DNA of 64,000 nt from Paenibacillus marchantiae (lineage in GTDB: Bacteria > Bacillota > Bacilli > Paenibacillales > Paenibacillaceae): positions 6,448,001 through 6,512,000 of the forward strand of contig NZ_CP118270.1 of the NCBI RefSeq assembly GCF_028771845.1. The letters are read 5' to 3'. This document shows, piece after piece, positions 1-10,669 of the stretch (position 1 is the stretch's first letter; every line of letters starts with the position of its first letter). A program made the position numbers and the translations under genes. The notes under the pieces were generated by a model that was not told the DNA's origin, made no database searches, and saw only the letters and a list, made by a program, of their open reading frames with translations.

Positions 1-3000
1 TTCTCTCTGTTCCTTCTGGACGATTTAGCAACTTCATTTGATAACGAAGCAATCGTTGGATTATCAAATACATCTTTGATTGTGAAGTAGATCTGATATT
101 CCTTCTGCAAGAAATCCGCCAACTGCATAGCTTGTAACGAATTTCCGCCTAATTCAAAGAAATCATCCTCAATCCCGAATCCCTGCTTCTCCAAGAGATC
201 AGACCAATAAACGGATATCTTCATTTCCATTTCGTTCCTTGGTAGAGTTATGGGATTCGCTTCCATACATTCGGCTAACTCAATCAACTTTCGACGATTT
301 ATTTTGCCGTTTAATGTAAGGGGAAATGTATTTAGATGTACATATTTATAGGGCACACTATAAGAAGGAAGTTTTTGATTAAGATGGCTTTTAAGCTCTT
401 CGATTGGCAGCTGTCTCTGCGAAACATAAAAAGCACACAAGTAGTTATTTGGGTGTTCTCCCAATGGCAGAACCGAAGCTCCTTCAATCTCAGAATATTT
501 CAGCAAATTTTCTTCAACGTCTGATAATTCTATGCGATATCCTCTTATTTTCACTTGATCGTCAATTCTACCAACATACTCAAGCTCCCTCTCAGACGAC
601 ATTCGCATTAAATCTCCAGACTTGTACATTTTTTGATTCGCAGCGAATGGGTTGTCCAGGAACCTCTCTTGGTTGAGTTCTTCTCGGTTCAAATAACCTC
701 TTGCAACACCTGCTCCACCCACATACAGTTCGCCTATTCCACCTTGTGGAGAAAGCTGTCCATCTTTATTCAGCAAATATGTGCTCAAAGTAGGAATCGG
801 TCTTCCAACACTTCGATTATCCGTAGCCATCTCCTCATGTCGAAGTTCCTTATATGTTGTAAAAACGGTTGTTTCTGTGATCCCATAAATATTTAAGATC
901 TTTATTTCGGGATAAGCTTCATGAAAAGCAAGTAACCTTATCGGGTGAATCGCTTCACCTGAAGAAAGGACATATTTCAAAGGCAGATCCACGCCTTGCC
1001 CCAAAATGACTCTAATTAATGCATACAAAGCTCCCGGAGTTTGGTTAAGCACGGTTACCTTCTCCCGAATTAGCAACTGCAAAAATTCACGGTTATCGTA
1101 CACAGCCTCGTTTGGAACAATGACCAATCTGGCGCCTTTGAGAAGAGCCCCGTACATTTCCCATACTGAATAATCAAAGCTCAATGCATGAAACAGGGCC
1201 CAGACTTCCTGCTCATGAAATGGGAAGAACGGTGCTTCATTCTCAAACAATCTAACGATATTGGCGTGTGTGATCATAACTCCTTTAGGCTTGCCTGTAG
1301 TTCCAGATGTATAGATTAGGTATGCCAGATGTTCAGGTGTAGGGGCAATCGCCGGATTTGTTGTATCTCCGTTCTCATAAATCTCAACCAGATCACTCAA
1401 GCTTATTTTCTTTCCGGATGCATCGAATGCATCCCATACGTCAGATGGTAAGTCAGCGATAACAAATTCTGCACCGCAATCCTCCATAATGTAACGAATC
1501 AAATCATCAGAATACTTCGTATTAATGGGTACATATGCTGCCCCGACCTTTAGGATAGCCAGTATGCTGACGATCGCATGGATAGATCTGTCCATATGCA
1601 AGGCAACGAAATGCCCAGCAGATACGCCCTTGTTTAGTAAAGCATTGGCCACTTGGTTGCTACGTTCGTTCAGTTGACGATACGTAAGCGCTTCAACTTG
1701 ATCGTTAACAGCAATATGATCAGGTACTGTTGCAACCTGTTGTTCAAAAAGATGCTGAATCGTCTTGCCAACAGGGAATTCCATCTGTGTACGATCAAAC
1801 TCTCGGATGATATCGTCCACCTCTACTTGTCTCATAAAGTTAAGATTAGCAATTTTCTCATGAGGCTTTGACAAGATATCTGCAATTAAATGAACGAGAT
1901 ATTCACCGTGTTTTTCAATCGTATTTTTTGTATACAGACTGCTATTAAACTCAAGTTTAATTAACATGTCATCTGTATGTTCGAACACTTCGATCAGTAA
2001 GTCGAATTTGGCATCACCGCTCGGAACGACGTGTTCAACAATATCATCATGTTCATTCATTTGATTGTCTGCATGTGTCCTATTTTGCATAATAAACATG
2101 ACGTCAAAAATAGGATTGCGGGATCGCTCCCTCTTGATTGAGAGATCGTCAACAAGCTGATCAAACGGATAATCCTGGTGTTCAAGATCATTCATTAATG
2201 AATCCGTTACTTCATTCAAAAAATCGGTAAATGTCTTCCCACCAGATGGGTAATTCCTTAAAGCGATGGTGTTTACAAATAAGCCCACACTTTCTTCAAA
2301 GCCGGGCTGAGTCCGTCCTGACACAGCTGTACCCAATAATACATCTTCTTGTCCGTTATACTTGTATATCATCACGTTATAAGCGGCCAGCAATACACTA
2401 AATAAGGTCGCGTCTTGACCCTTCGCCAATTCTCGAAGTGAAGCAGTCATCGCAGCGTTCAGTTCAATCCAAACAGTCTCGGCTTTTCCATCTTGTTCCG
2501 ATGTTCTTGAGTAGTCAGGTAATAAAGTAAAATCTGTTCGTTCAGCCTCTAGTTTTCCATACCAGTACGCCTGATCGTCCCGAGATTTCTGCGATTTCAT
2601 ATAACTTTCAAACCATAAGGCATAATATTTATAAGAGCTGTAATTTGCTTCTACAGGCTCGCCATCATATAAAAGAATGAATTGATTGATTAAATTCAAG
2701 TTTGATATGCCGTCAGTTATGATATGATGCATATCAATAAATAAGTCAAAGCACTCTTCGGTTACTTCAAAAACAGAGACTCGCAGCAAAGGAGCATCAT
2801 TCAAATCAAAACTTGTTATCCATTCGTCATCAGCTGGCTCAGATTGCCACACATGTACATTGAAATTCCACTCCTGCAATATGCTTGCCATGATGGTCCC
2901 ATCCTCGACCGAAAAGCGTGTTCTTAGAATCTCGTGTTCTTTCAACAAACGATGAAAACAAGTCCGAAGCCTACTAGTATCCAACGGTTTATTAATCCTA

Positions 3001-6000
3001 AATTTCCCAGAGATATTGTACTTTGTACTGTTCATGTTCATTTGGTGCATTAGGAACATACGTGTCTGAGCAGGTGTCAACGAATATTGCGTAGACGTTG
3101 CTTCAAACATCGGTTCGAGTTCTTCAACAGAGGAACCCTGAACAAGTTTGTGTTTGATTAATTTTGCAAAATCGGCGGGTGTAGGATATAGAAATAACTC
3201 TTTGAGTGTTGCATTGATTCCCATTTCTTTTTTCAACTTAGAAATGAAGTTAGCCGCATATAGAGAATGCCCTCCAAGCTCGAAAAAGTGATCCTGTGGC
3301 CCAATGCCCTCAAACTTAAAAATCCCCTCCCATAGATGAATGATTTTCATCACTTCAGGATCTCGAGTAACTTGTTCTGAACTACCACCCGTTACATTCA
3401 TTCGCTCTAGTAGATGATGTTCCACCTTACCACGATCAGAGAGAGGAAACTCCTCTAAAAAGACTATTTTTGTTGGCACCATATAAGGAGGTAAAGTCCG
3501 TGAGGCCCATAGTTTCAAGTCATGGTCCAATATCTTTTTCCCCTCAGTTACAACAACAAATGCACATAGAAATTTTCGATCTTCGGTATCTTTCAATAAG
3601 ACAGCGACTTCTTCTATAGCATTATGAGATAACAGACATTTTTCGATTTCTTCCAATTCAATTCGATAACCATGCAGCTTTACCATTCGATCGTTACGGC
3701 CTAAAAAATCAATATAACCGCTCGATAACCATTTAGCTTGGTCTCCTGTACGATACATTTGTTCATTATGCAAAAAAGGATTCGGCACAAATCTGGACCG
3801 GCTCATATCCGGCAAGCGTATATAACCCGTGGAGAGGCCCTCTCCTCCAATTACGAGTTCTCCTGAAATGCCAACTGGCTGCAAACGATCATATTTGTCC
3901 AGAATATATGCCGTTTTATTCATCATTGGTTTACCGATAGGCGTAGTTTGCCAACTCTTGATCTCATTCAGGTTTACTTTGTAGTACGTTGCATCCACAC
4001 AACATTCCGTTGGACCATATACATTAAATACTTCCAGATCTTCCTGCCCGTATAATTGAAACAAGTCCTCCAGCAACTGATGAGGCACCTTTTCACCACC
4101 AATTAATAAGCGGCGCAAAAATCGTGGTTGTTTGTTTTCAAAAAGAACAGATCTGATATAACTAGGACTGCCATTCATCATTTGAATTGCATGATTATCA
4201 AGGAAGTGAAGTAATTGCTCCTGATTCAAACGTTCTTCGTTTGTCGCAACGAATAGGGTGTGACCAAGCAATAAAGAACCGAAAATCTCCTCTATGGATT
4301 GGTCGAAGAAAAATGGCGCAAGCTGAGCCACATTTAGTTTCTTCTCAAAGGGTGCATATATTTCAAGAGATAGACCTCTTACTAGGTTGATAATACTCTT
4401 ATGTTGCATCTCAACCCCTTTGGGCCTTCCTGTTGTTCCGGAAGTGTAGATAATGTAAGCTCCGTCATCAGACAGAACTGGATAAGTTAAAGCGCTCGGT
4501 TTTTGGTCCGAATCGGAAAGGGAAGCTTTGTCAATAAACAGACAGTTCATTCCTTCATAATTCCTGTCTTGTGCTTCCCAAAGTTTCTTCTCCGAAAGCA
4601 ATAATTGAATACCGCTATCCTGCATAATATATAGATTTCGATCTTCAGGCGCTTCCGGATCCAAAGGAACATAACGTAAGTTAGATCTTAATATTGCCAG
4701 AGCACCAATGATGAACCATTCATTACGATCAAACAACAAACCCACTGCCGTTCCCTTAAGCAACCCCATTGAAATCATTTCATTGGAGAGATTGGTTGAT
4801 TCCCTTAGAAGTTCTCTATAGGTCATAGTCCGTTGTATACTGACTACAGCAGTTTCATTAGGATGAGCATTAGCCTGTTGTTCAAACATATGAAAAACGG
4901 ATGAGAACTCCGGCATGCTAGTAAGCTCCTGCCTACTCAATAACTTCCCTTTTTCCTGAGCAGTCAACATATCAAAATCTCTGATCAATTCCGTTTTTTG
5001 GTCAGCTACCAATTGGACAATTCGAAGGAAGTGGCCTTTAAACAAGTTGAGCAACTCCCAATCATAACGGTTACGATCATAAATAATGGATAGCTCAGCA
5101 TGGTTAGTATATATATCAAATATCATTTCTAATGGATAGTGTGATTTTGAAGCAAATGTCACATTACTCACATTCATTCCTGTAATTTGATCGTTAAGAT
5201 CATAAGAAAATTGATCCTCAGCAGGAATATCCCCATGATTATTAAAAATTAAGATGTGATCAATTAAATCCTGAGAAATTTCGCTTTCCCCCTGAATTTG
5301 GTGCAGCGGATAATATGAAAACTCTCTCGATTTGAACATGTCATTTTGAATGTTTCTAAGCAAATCTACCAGAGTTGTATTTGAGGTTGATATCACTCGC
5401 ATTGGAATCGTGTTTAAGAATACCCCTAAGGCATGTTCGATATTCTCAATTCCGGGATCTCTAAGTGAAGTGACCAATCCGTATACAACGTCCTCCGAAT
5501 TAGCGTATCGTTGTAACATCATTGCCCATATTCCTTGGAACACTACGTTAATCGTTACACGATATGCAGCAGCAACGGATTTTAAGTTCTTGAACAATTC
5601 TGGATCAACTACAAGTTTCAATTCTTTATACTCGGATATAACATCTTGATAATTTCTCTTTGGAATTGAATAATTGGAATCGTAATTGGCCAAATAAGAA
5701 TTCCAATAATCGGATGCTCCCATCCAATCTTGCTCATTCAACCATTGAATGAAATGGGCATCTGGCATTCCCAACAGCTGGATATCCGTTCCACGGGCAT
5801 GCAACACATTGTCATAATTAACCAAAAGATCCCTTAACAAAATTTTGAAGGAATAACCATCAATGAGTATATGATGATAACTGCAAATCAGTTTAAATGA
5901 GTTGTCGCTGGTCGAGAGGATAGAAAATCGTATGGGCGCTTCTTCTGATACCACAAAAGGCTTTGTACGGTCTTCAACCAGCAGCTTACATAAGAGGTCT

Positions 6001-6299
6001 TCAACATCGTCTCCCTCCAGTTTGGAAGCATCCATGTGATTCACTCTTGTGAATCCTTCCTTCCTGATTATCCTTACCACTTGATCAAGATCTTCATGTA
6101 AGAAAGTAGTTCGCATTACTTCACACCGTTTCGTGATGCCGTGCAAAGCCTCTATAAATTTATCGTATTGGAATAGTCCCTCGATCTGAACAACAAACTG
6201 TTCAACATATGTCCCATCAGGATGTTCATCGTTAATAAGATGGAACATCAATCCTGCCTGTATTGGGGGGACAACATCTATTCTTTGAACATCACTCAT
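1..6299 (-). CDS. Nonribosomal peptide synthetase, C-A-T-C-A-T, 3' end outside window
   Basis: About 2,099 residues are visible and the frame stays open to the left edge, so the protein continues. Order: C1 (about 1-440, HHILIDG near 141), A1 (about 465-960, FNVYGPTE), T1 (LGGHSL near 1010), C2 (about 1050-1470, HHIITDG near 1190), A2 (about 1490-2000, LNIYGITETT), T2 (LGGNSL near 2055). The active-site serines of both carriers are present. My hand-read specificity codes are D-Q-E-N-L-G-V-V-D for A1 and D-Y-W-N-L-S-I-V-F for A2. I cannot assign either firmly. A1 has acidic and polar pocket residues; A2 is nearest to the Thr family but differs at several positions. The ATG overlaps the upstream synthetase stop as ATGA, so the two are translationally coupled. 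It should extend the peptide made by the upstream NRPS proteins. Confidence 0.95.
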   Translation of the reverse strand, partial: MSDVQRIDVVPPIQAGLMFHLINDEHPDGTYVEQFVVQIEGLFQYDKFIEALHGITKRCEVMRTTFLHEDLDQVVRIIRKEGFTRVNHMDASKLEGDDVEDLLCKLLVEDRTKPFVVSEEAPIRFSILSTSDNSFKLICSYHHILIDGYSFKILLRDLLVNYDNVLHARGTDIQLLGMPDAHFIQWLNEQDWMGASDYWNSYLANYDSNYSIPKRNYQDVISEYKELKLVVDPELFKNLKSVAAAYRVTINVVFQGIWAMMLQRYANSEDVVYGLVTSLRDPGIENIEHALGVFLNTIPMRVISTSNTTLVDLLRNIQNDMFKSREFSYYPLHQIQGESEISQDLIDHILIFNNHGDIPAEDQFSYDLNDQITGMNVSNVTFASKSHYPLEMIFDIYTNHAELSIIYDRNRYDWELLNLFKGHFLRIVQLVADQKTELIRDFDMLTAQEKGKLLSRQELTSMPEFSSVFHMFEQQANAHPNETAVVSIQRTMTYRELLRESTNLSNEMISMGLLKGTAVGLLFDRNEWFIIGALAILRSNLRYVPLDPEAPEDRNLYIMQDSGIQLLLSEKKLWEAQDRNYEGMNCLFIDKASLSDSDQKPSALTYPVLSDDGAYIIYTSGTTGRPKGVEMQHKSIINLVRGLSLEIYAPFEKKLNVAQLAPFFFDQSIEEIFGSLLLGHTLFVATNEERLNQEQLLHFLDNHAIQMMNGSPSYIRSVLFENKQPRFLRRLLIGGEKVPHQLLEDLFQLYGQEDLEVFNVYGPTECCVDATYYKVNLNEIKSWQTTPIGKPMMNKTAYILDKYDRLQPVGISGELVIGGEGLSTGYIRLPDMSRSRFVPNPFLHNEQMYRTGDQAKWLSSGYIDFLGRNDRMVKLHGYRIELEEIEKCLLSHNAIEEVAVLLKDTEDRKFLCAFVVVTEGKKILDHDLKLWASRTLPPYMVPTKIVFLEEFPLSDRGKVEHHLLERMNVTGGSSEQVTRDPEVMKIIHLWEGIFKFEGIGPQDHFFELGGHSLYAANFISKLKKEMGINATLKELFLYPTPADFAKLIKHKLVQGSSVEELEPMFEATSTQYSLTPAQTRMFLMHQMNMNSTKYNISGKFRINKPLDTSRLRTCFHRLLKEHEILRTRFSVEDGTIMASILQEWNFNVHVWQSEPADDEWITSFDLNDAPLLRVSVFEVTEECFDLFIDMHHIITDGISNLNLINQFILLYDGEPVEANYSSYKYYALWFESYMKSQKSRDDQAYWYGKLEAERTDFTLLPDYSRTSEQDGKAETVWIELNAAMTASLRELAKGQDATLFSVLLAAYNVMIYKYNGQEDVLLGTAVSGRTQPGFEESVGLFVNTIALRNYPSGGKTFTDFLNEVTDSLMNDLEHQDYPFDQLVDDLSIKRERSRNPIFDVMFIMQNRTHADNQMNEHDDIVEHVVPSGDAKFDLLIEVFEHTDDMLIKLEFNSSLYTKNTIEKHGEYLVHLIADILSKPHEKIANLNFMRQVEVDDIIREFDRTQMEFPVGKTIQHLFEQQVATVPDHIAVNDQVEALTYRQLNERSNQVANALLNKGVSAGHFVALHMDRSIHAIVSILAILKVGAAYVPINTKYSDDLIRYIMEDCGAEFVIADLPSDVWDAFDASGKKISLSDLVEIYENGDTTNPAIAPTPEHLAYLIYTSGTTGKPKGVMITHANIVRLFENEAPFFPFHEQEVWALFHALSFDYSVWEMYGALLKGARLVIVPNEAVYDNREFLQLLIREKVTVLNQTPGALYALIRVILGQGVDLPLKYVLSSGEAIHPIRLLAFHEAYPEIKILNIYGITETTVFTTYKELRHEEMATDNRSVGRPIPTLSTYLLNKDGQLSPQGGIGELYVGGAGVARGYLNREELNQERFLDNPFAANQKMYKSGDLMRMSSERELEYVGRIDDQVKIRGYRIELSDVEENLLKYSEIEGASVLPLGEHPNNYLCAFYVSQRQLPIEELKSHLNQKLPSYSVPYKYVHLNTFPLTLNGKINRRKLIELAECMEANPITLPRNEMEMKISVYWSDLLEKQGFGIEDDFFELGGNSLQAMQLADFLQKEYQIYFTIKDVFDNPTIASLSNEVAKSSRRNRE

Positions 6300-9200
6300 G
6301 GATGTGAACCTCCCATTTTTTTATTTTCTTGAATGATATGTTCCACCTGTTGCAATTGCTCATTATTTAATTGACCATATTGATAATGACTTCTCCGCTT
6401 GCTGGAAGGCACTTTTTTGCCAGTATCTACGCTAGGTATCGTACTCCGTCCAATACTGTTTTTGCTCGCAATGAGACTTTTAATGGTAGAGCGTTGGAAT
6501 ATATCTTTCACATCAATCTCATAATCTTTTTTCTTCAATAGTGCTACAACACGCATAGCTTTGATAGAATCTCCACCGAGTGAGAAAAAGTCATCAGAAA
6601 TACTGATTTCATCACGGGCAAGAACCTGCTTCCAGACTTCAGCGACTAATATTTCTTCCTCACTTTGGGGAAGAACGTTCTCTTCCTCCACATAAAATTG
6701 CCGCAAATCCATTTTTTTTGCTGCACCCCGATCAATTTTGCCACTTGTGTTGAGGGGGATATCATCAACGAGAACAATGTTCCTTGGAACCATATACCGT
6801 GGTAACCGCCGATATAATATTTTACGAATATACTCTTTGTTAAGAGGTGGTTGAACAACAATTAGGGCGTTCAACACTGCATCTGACCCTTCCTGGAATT
6901 CACCTTCGAACACAACGGTTTTCACAACTCCCTCAATCGCACGGATGAAAGCTTCTATTTCCTCCAACTCGATGCGATATCCAGAAATTTTTACTTGATT
7001 ATCTTTTCTTCCGAGGTATTCAAGCGATCCATCGGACCGTATGACTCCAAGATCTCCAGTTCTAAAGAACTTTCCTTGTTGTTGTCGCAGGTCAGAAGGA
7101 AGGTAAATAAATTTTTCGTTCGTTAGTTGCTCTCTGTTCAAGTAACCTCTCGAAACGCCACCTCCACCAATTACAATTTCACCTTGAATGTAAGGGGGCA
7201 AAGGTCTGAGTTTTTCATCCACCACATAGATCATTTCGCCGGGTAATGGGTTTCCGATCGGTATAAAATCACGCTTATTCTGCTCCACATCCAATAACGC
7301 CGACCAGATCGTTGTCTCCGTAGGGCCATAAGCATTTATGATTCGGGCATCCGTAATATGACGGAGCTTGTGGAACATTTCCACTGGAAATGCTTCCCCA
7401 CCAATAATGATTGTTGTCAGAGATTTTAAAAATTCGTGTGATGATGAATCATTTAGAATATGTTGTAGCCGAGAAGGAGTGGTTTGAAAATAATTAATGG
7501 GTCTCATCTTCTCCTTATGAACTTGAAGCTTCTCATATTCTTTGAAACTCTTCATCCTTAATTCGTTTAATCGTTCTAACCCTTCCAAGACTTTTACAGA
7601 ATCAATTCCAAAATCAATCAGGCTTGCAATTTCATTGACTCCGATATGAACAAGCTCGTCTACCATGACTTGACATGTCTCTACCGTTCCAAACAATGCT
7701 GCTTTATTCCAATATCGTTTAAAAGCAAATTCATACATTTCATCTTCTGACTCAATGTTAAAATCCTCGTGGAGTTTATCAATCAATCTTTGAACAAGTC
7801 CGGCACTAGAACGCAAATAGTTACAAAACGGCTCTTTAACTATTTTCTTTACTTCCTCAAGTTCATCACCCAAGTAAGTATGGATCATCAGAGTTACCTT
7901 GCCTGTATCTGGAGAAAACCCCGATTCCAACAGGGATTTCCTGTAAATATCGATATTACTCCTTAACGTTTCCAAGTCTTGTCCTAGTAGATGTGTAAGT
8001 ACGTTAGCACCTATTTGCCCAGCCTTCTGAAATGTATCTGGATTTCCTGCAGATGTGATCCAGATCGGCAAGTTTTCCTGAACAGGCTTGGGATATACAC
8101 GCAGTGATGTGGTTTGACCTAATCCATTGATTCTACTAATCTCTCCACCACACCATAATGTTTTGACTTCTTTTATTTGTTTGTACATGTGTTCCTCTTT
8201 GTTCTCAAATCGTTCCGGTGCCAAGCTAAAATCGTCTACATGCCATCCTGATGCAAAAGATACTCCTACGCGACCAGAGGAAAGCTGGTCAATCATGGCC
8301 CAGTCTTCAGCGATATGCAAACTGTCTTGTAAAGGGGAGACAATGCTGCCCGCTCGAATATGGATTTTTTGAGTGACAGCTGCTATAGCAGCACTGGTTA
8401 TCGCAGGATTAGGAAACTTCCCACCGAACTCATGAAAGTGACGTTCAGGCGTCCATACTGCTTCAAAATCATGTTTATCTGCAAAAATGGAAGATTCAAA
8501 TAACAATTGATACTCGTTTTCAGGCTGCTTATCCCGATTGGCATTACCAAAAAAGTAGAGGCTGAAATCTAGTTTGCGGGACGTATTTAAGTAAGCGTCG
8601 TAACTTTCAAATTGTTCATGGTCATCTACTTTTAATACAACCTGTATCCCGTTACATAAAGTCCATAACAACTCCAGAACGGAAATGTCAAATGAAACGG
8701 TCGTAACCGATAGTAAAGCATCCTTCGTACTCGGTTTAAAGTAATCATTTAAACTCTCAAAAAACTGAATAACGTTTCGATGCTCTACCATAACGCCTTT
8801 TGGTTTTCCTGTTGAACCAGACGTATAGATGACATAAGCTAGTGAGCTGACATCATGGATTCTTGAATCCATGATTATAGAACTCGAACTCGAAGAAGAA
8901 TGCCAGTCTTCTAATGTAATAAGCCTCATGGGGAAGTCATAATTTTCAGGGATTGTATCCGTTACCAAGGCGATCATACCACTATCCTCAACAAGGTATT
9001 GAATGCGCTCTTCGGGCAATGTCGGGTCAATTGGTACATAAGCTGCACCGGCTCTTAACACACCCAAAATAGCAATAATTAACTCAGCCGAACGTGGTAA
9101 ACATATTCCTACCCTATCATCTGCTCTAATATCCAATTGATTGTGAAGGAAGTTAGCAAATGAATCGACCCTTACTTTTAATTCTGCGTAGGTAAGAATA

Positions 9201-10669
9201 TGGTTCTTATATACCAACGCTACATCCCCTGATTTCTCCACGCAAATTTCATCGAAGATTAAATCTAGTGTTTTCTCCTTGTAAGCACGAATCGACTCTA
9301 GGTCTGATAAAGGTTTCTGATCCAGATTCTCTGCTGTCACATCAGGTAAATACCAGAGCTTCTCCAACTTCATCTGAGGGTTGCTCAACATTCGGTTTAA
9401 TATATGGATAAACTGATCTGATAATCCTTTTATGAATTCATCTTCAAAAATCTCTCTATTGTAGCTGAAATTAAACTCAACATCTCTTTCCGATGGCGTA
9501 ACCGTTAGTGTAATATCGTATGGATTAGTCTCATGAACCTCATAATTCAGGATAGAAATGTTATGATTTTTCTCCATACTTTCTATATTCATAGGGTAGT
9601 TTTCAATGACCACAACGGTGTCAAACAAACGATTTATCTTCCCAAAACCTGACCATTCATGAATTCGAGTCAAAGGTGTGTGTTCAAATGCAATGCCATC
9701 ATGGAAGCGACCGGCACACTCCTGTAATACCTGCTGTACATTAACATCAGAACTGTGTTTGAACCTAAAAGGGATTGTATTGATAAAAAGTCCTATTGTT
9801 TCATCAATAGCTTCGACTTCCATATTTCTTCCGGAAACAGCCACCCCAAACAGCACATCTTCACTTTGTGCATATTTCTGAAGCAAGATTCCCCATGTAG
9901 AATAAACAGCCATGGCCAGTGTACTTTGAATGGTAGAAATGTTATGCATAATCGAATCTTTATTATTTTCGCCAAGATTGATTTTATAGTTTGTGAAGGA
10001 ATCTATATTCTGATTATGTTTCTTAAATAAGGAGGTCTTAACTGCTCCATCTAAATAGCTCGTCCAGTAAACGCTTTCCGAATGACTGCTCGTATGTCTT
10101 AAGGCTTCAATGAACTGGCTGTATTTTGCTTTTTCTTGAACTACGGAATAGGTGTCGTCTTTTAACAGATGTTTATATATTTCTAACCATTGCTCCATAA
10201 AGAGCATATTGGACCAACCATCCATCAGAATATGATGAAATGCGACGACGATATGCCATTCTTCCTCACAGGTTTTTAACAGACCTATATGAAGAGGAGC
10301 ATGCATAATATCAATTTTTTCGCGCAATGACCCTAATAGTTCATCAACACCTTGTGGATCTTGAGAACCGAGTTGATCACTCCATACATTGGTGAAATGG
10401 AACGGCACATGATACTCCTTTAACACTATACGTATAGGTCTTTCTATTTTTTTCCACCGAAAAACGGTTCTCAACGTGTCATTTTGAACTGTTACATGAT
10501 CTAATGCCCTGCGAAGAATCTCTTCGTCTAGGAATTTAGCTTTGATGTGATAATGGTATATTACATGATGCTGCTGTGGATTAATCATATGCTCAAAAAG
10601 CATCCCTTCTTGCAGAGGGGATAGATCTGTGACCGTTTCCACATTTTGCTTGGAAATCTTCATGTCCAT
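6296..10669 (-). CDS. Nonribosomal peptide synthetase C-A-T with luciferase-like monooxygenase inside the A domain
   Basis: 1457 residues. C domain about 1-450 (HHILMDG near 143). A domain about 470-1330, split by an insert of about 350 residues (roughly 690-1050). T domain about 1335-1405 (LGGDSIKA). The insert sits between core motifs A4 (VSFDISVLELL) and A5 (INAYGPTETT). It reads as the FMN-dependent, luciferase-like monooxygenase family found in natural-product synthetases (LDFSLYFFG, WTPERHFHEFGG, GSIVSPLQDSLHIAEDWAMID). The pocket code reads D-I-L-Q-I-G-A-I-W, close to the known glycine code DILQLGLIWK. In myxothiazol/melithiazol synthetases an A-embedded monooxygenase oxidises glycine at the alpha carbon; the same chemistry here is inference. 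A helical, charged tail after the T domain (last 50 residues) may be a docking element. The ATG (SD AGGTG) overlaps the upstream oxygenase by 10 bases. Confidence 0.94.
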   Translation of the reverse strand: MDMKISKQNVETVTDLSPLQEGMLFEHMINPQQHHVIYHYHIKAKFLDEEILRRALDHVTVQNDTLRTVFRWKKIERPIRIVLKEYHVPFHFTNVWSDQLGSQDPQGVDELLGSLREKIDIMHAPLHIGLLKTCEEEWHIVVAFHHILMDGWSNMLFMEQWLEIYKHLLKDDTYSVVQEKAKYSQFIEALRHTSSHSESVYWTSYLDGAVKTSLFKKHNQNIDSFTNYKINLGENNKDSIMHNISTIQSTLAMAVYSTWGILLQKYAQSEDVLFGVAVSGRNMEVEAIDETIGLFINTIPFRFKHSSDVNVQQVLQECAGRFHDGIAFEHTPLTRIHEWSGFGKINRLFDTVVVIENYPMNIESMEKNHNISILNYEVHETNPYDITLTVTPSERDVEFNFSYNREIFEDEFIKGLSDQFIHILNRMLSNPQMKLEKLWYLPDVTAENLDQKPLSDLESIRAYKEKTLDLIFDEICVEKSGDVALVYKNHILTYAELKVRVDSFANFLHNQLDIRADDRVGICLPRSAELIIAILGVLRAGAAYVPIDPTLPEERIQYLVEDSGMIALVTDTIPENYDFPMRLITLEDWHSSSSSSSIIMDSRIHDVSSLAYVIYTSGSTGKPKGVMVEHRNVIQFFESLNDYFKPSTKDALLSVTTVSFDISVLELLWTLCNGIQVVLKVDDHEQFESYDAYLNTSRKLDFSLYFFGNANRDKQPENEYQLLFESSIFADKHDFEAVWTPERHFHEFGGKFPNPAITSAAIAAVTQKIHIRAGSIVSPLQDSLHIAEDWAMIDQLSSGRVGVSFASGWHVDDFSLAPERFENKEEHMYKQIKEVKTLWCGGEISRINGLGQTTSLRVYPKPVQENLPIWITSAGNPDTFQKAGQIGANVLTHLLGQDLETLRSNIDIYRKSLLESGFSPDTGKVTLMIHTYLGDELEEVKKIVKEPFCNYLRSSAGLVQRLIDKLHEDFNIESEDEMYEFAFKRYWNKAALFGTVETCQVMVDELVHIGVNEIASLIDFGIDSVKVLEGLERLNELRMKSFKEYEKLQVHKEKMRPINYFQTTPSRLQHILNDSSSHEFLKSLTTIIIGGEAFPVEMFHKLRHITDARIINAYGPTETTIWSALLDVEQNKRDFIPIGNPLPGEMIYVVDEKLRPLPPYIQGEIVIGGGGVSRGYLNREQLTNEKFIYLPSDLRQQQGKFFRTGDLGVIRSDGSLEYLGRKDNQVKISGYRIELEEIEAFIRAIEGVVKTVVFEGEFQEGSDAVLNALIVVQPPLNKEYIRKILYRRLPRYMVPRNIVLVDDIPLNTSGKIDRGAAKKMDLRQFYVEEENVLPQSEEEILVAEVWKQVLARDEISISDDFFSLGGDSIKAMRVVALLKKKDYEIDVKDIFQRSTIKSLIASKNSIGRSTIPSVDTGKKVPSSKRRSHYQYGQLNNEQLQQVEHIIQENKKMGGSHP

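Noticed and set aside
7500..8660. Monooxygenase insert as an assembly chimera
   Set aside because: The frame is open through both joins and the A-domain motifs resume correctly on each side; embedded oxygenases at this position are known.
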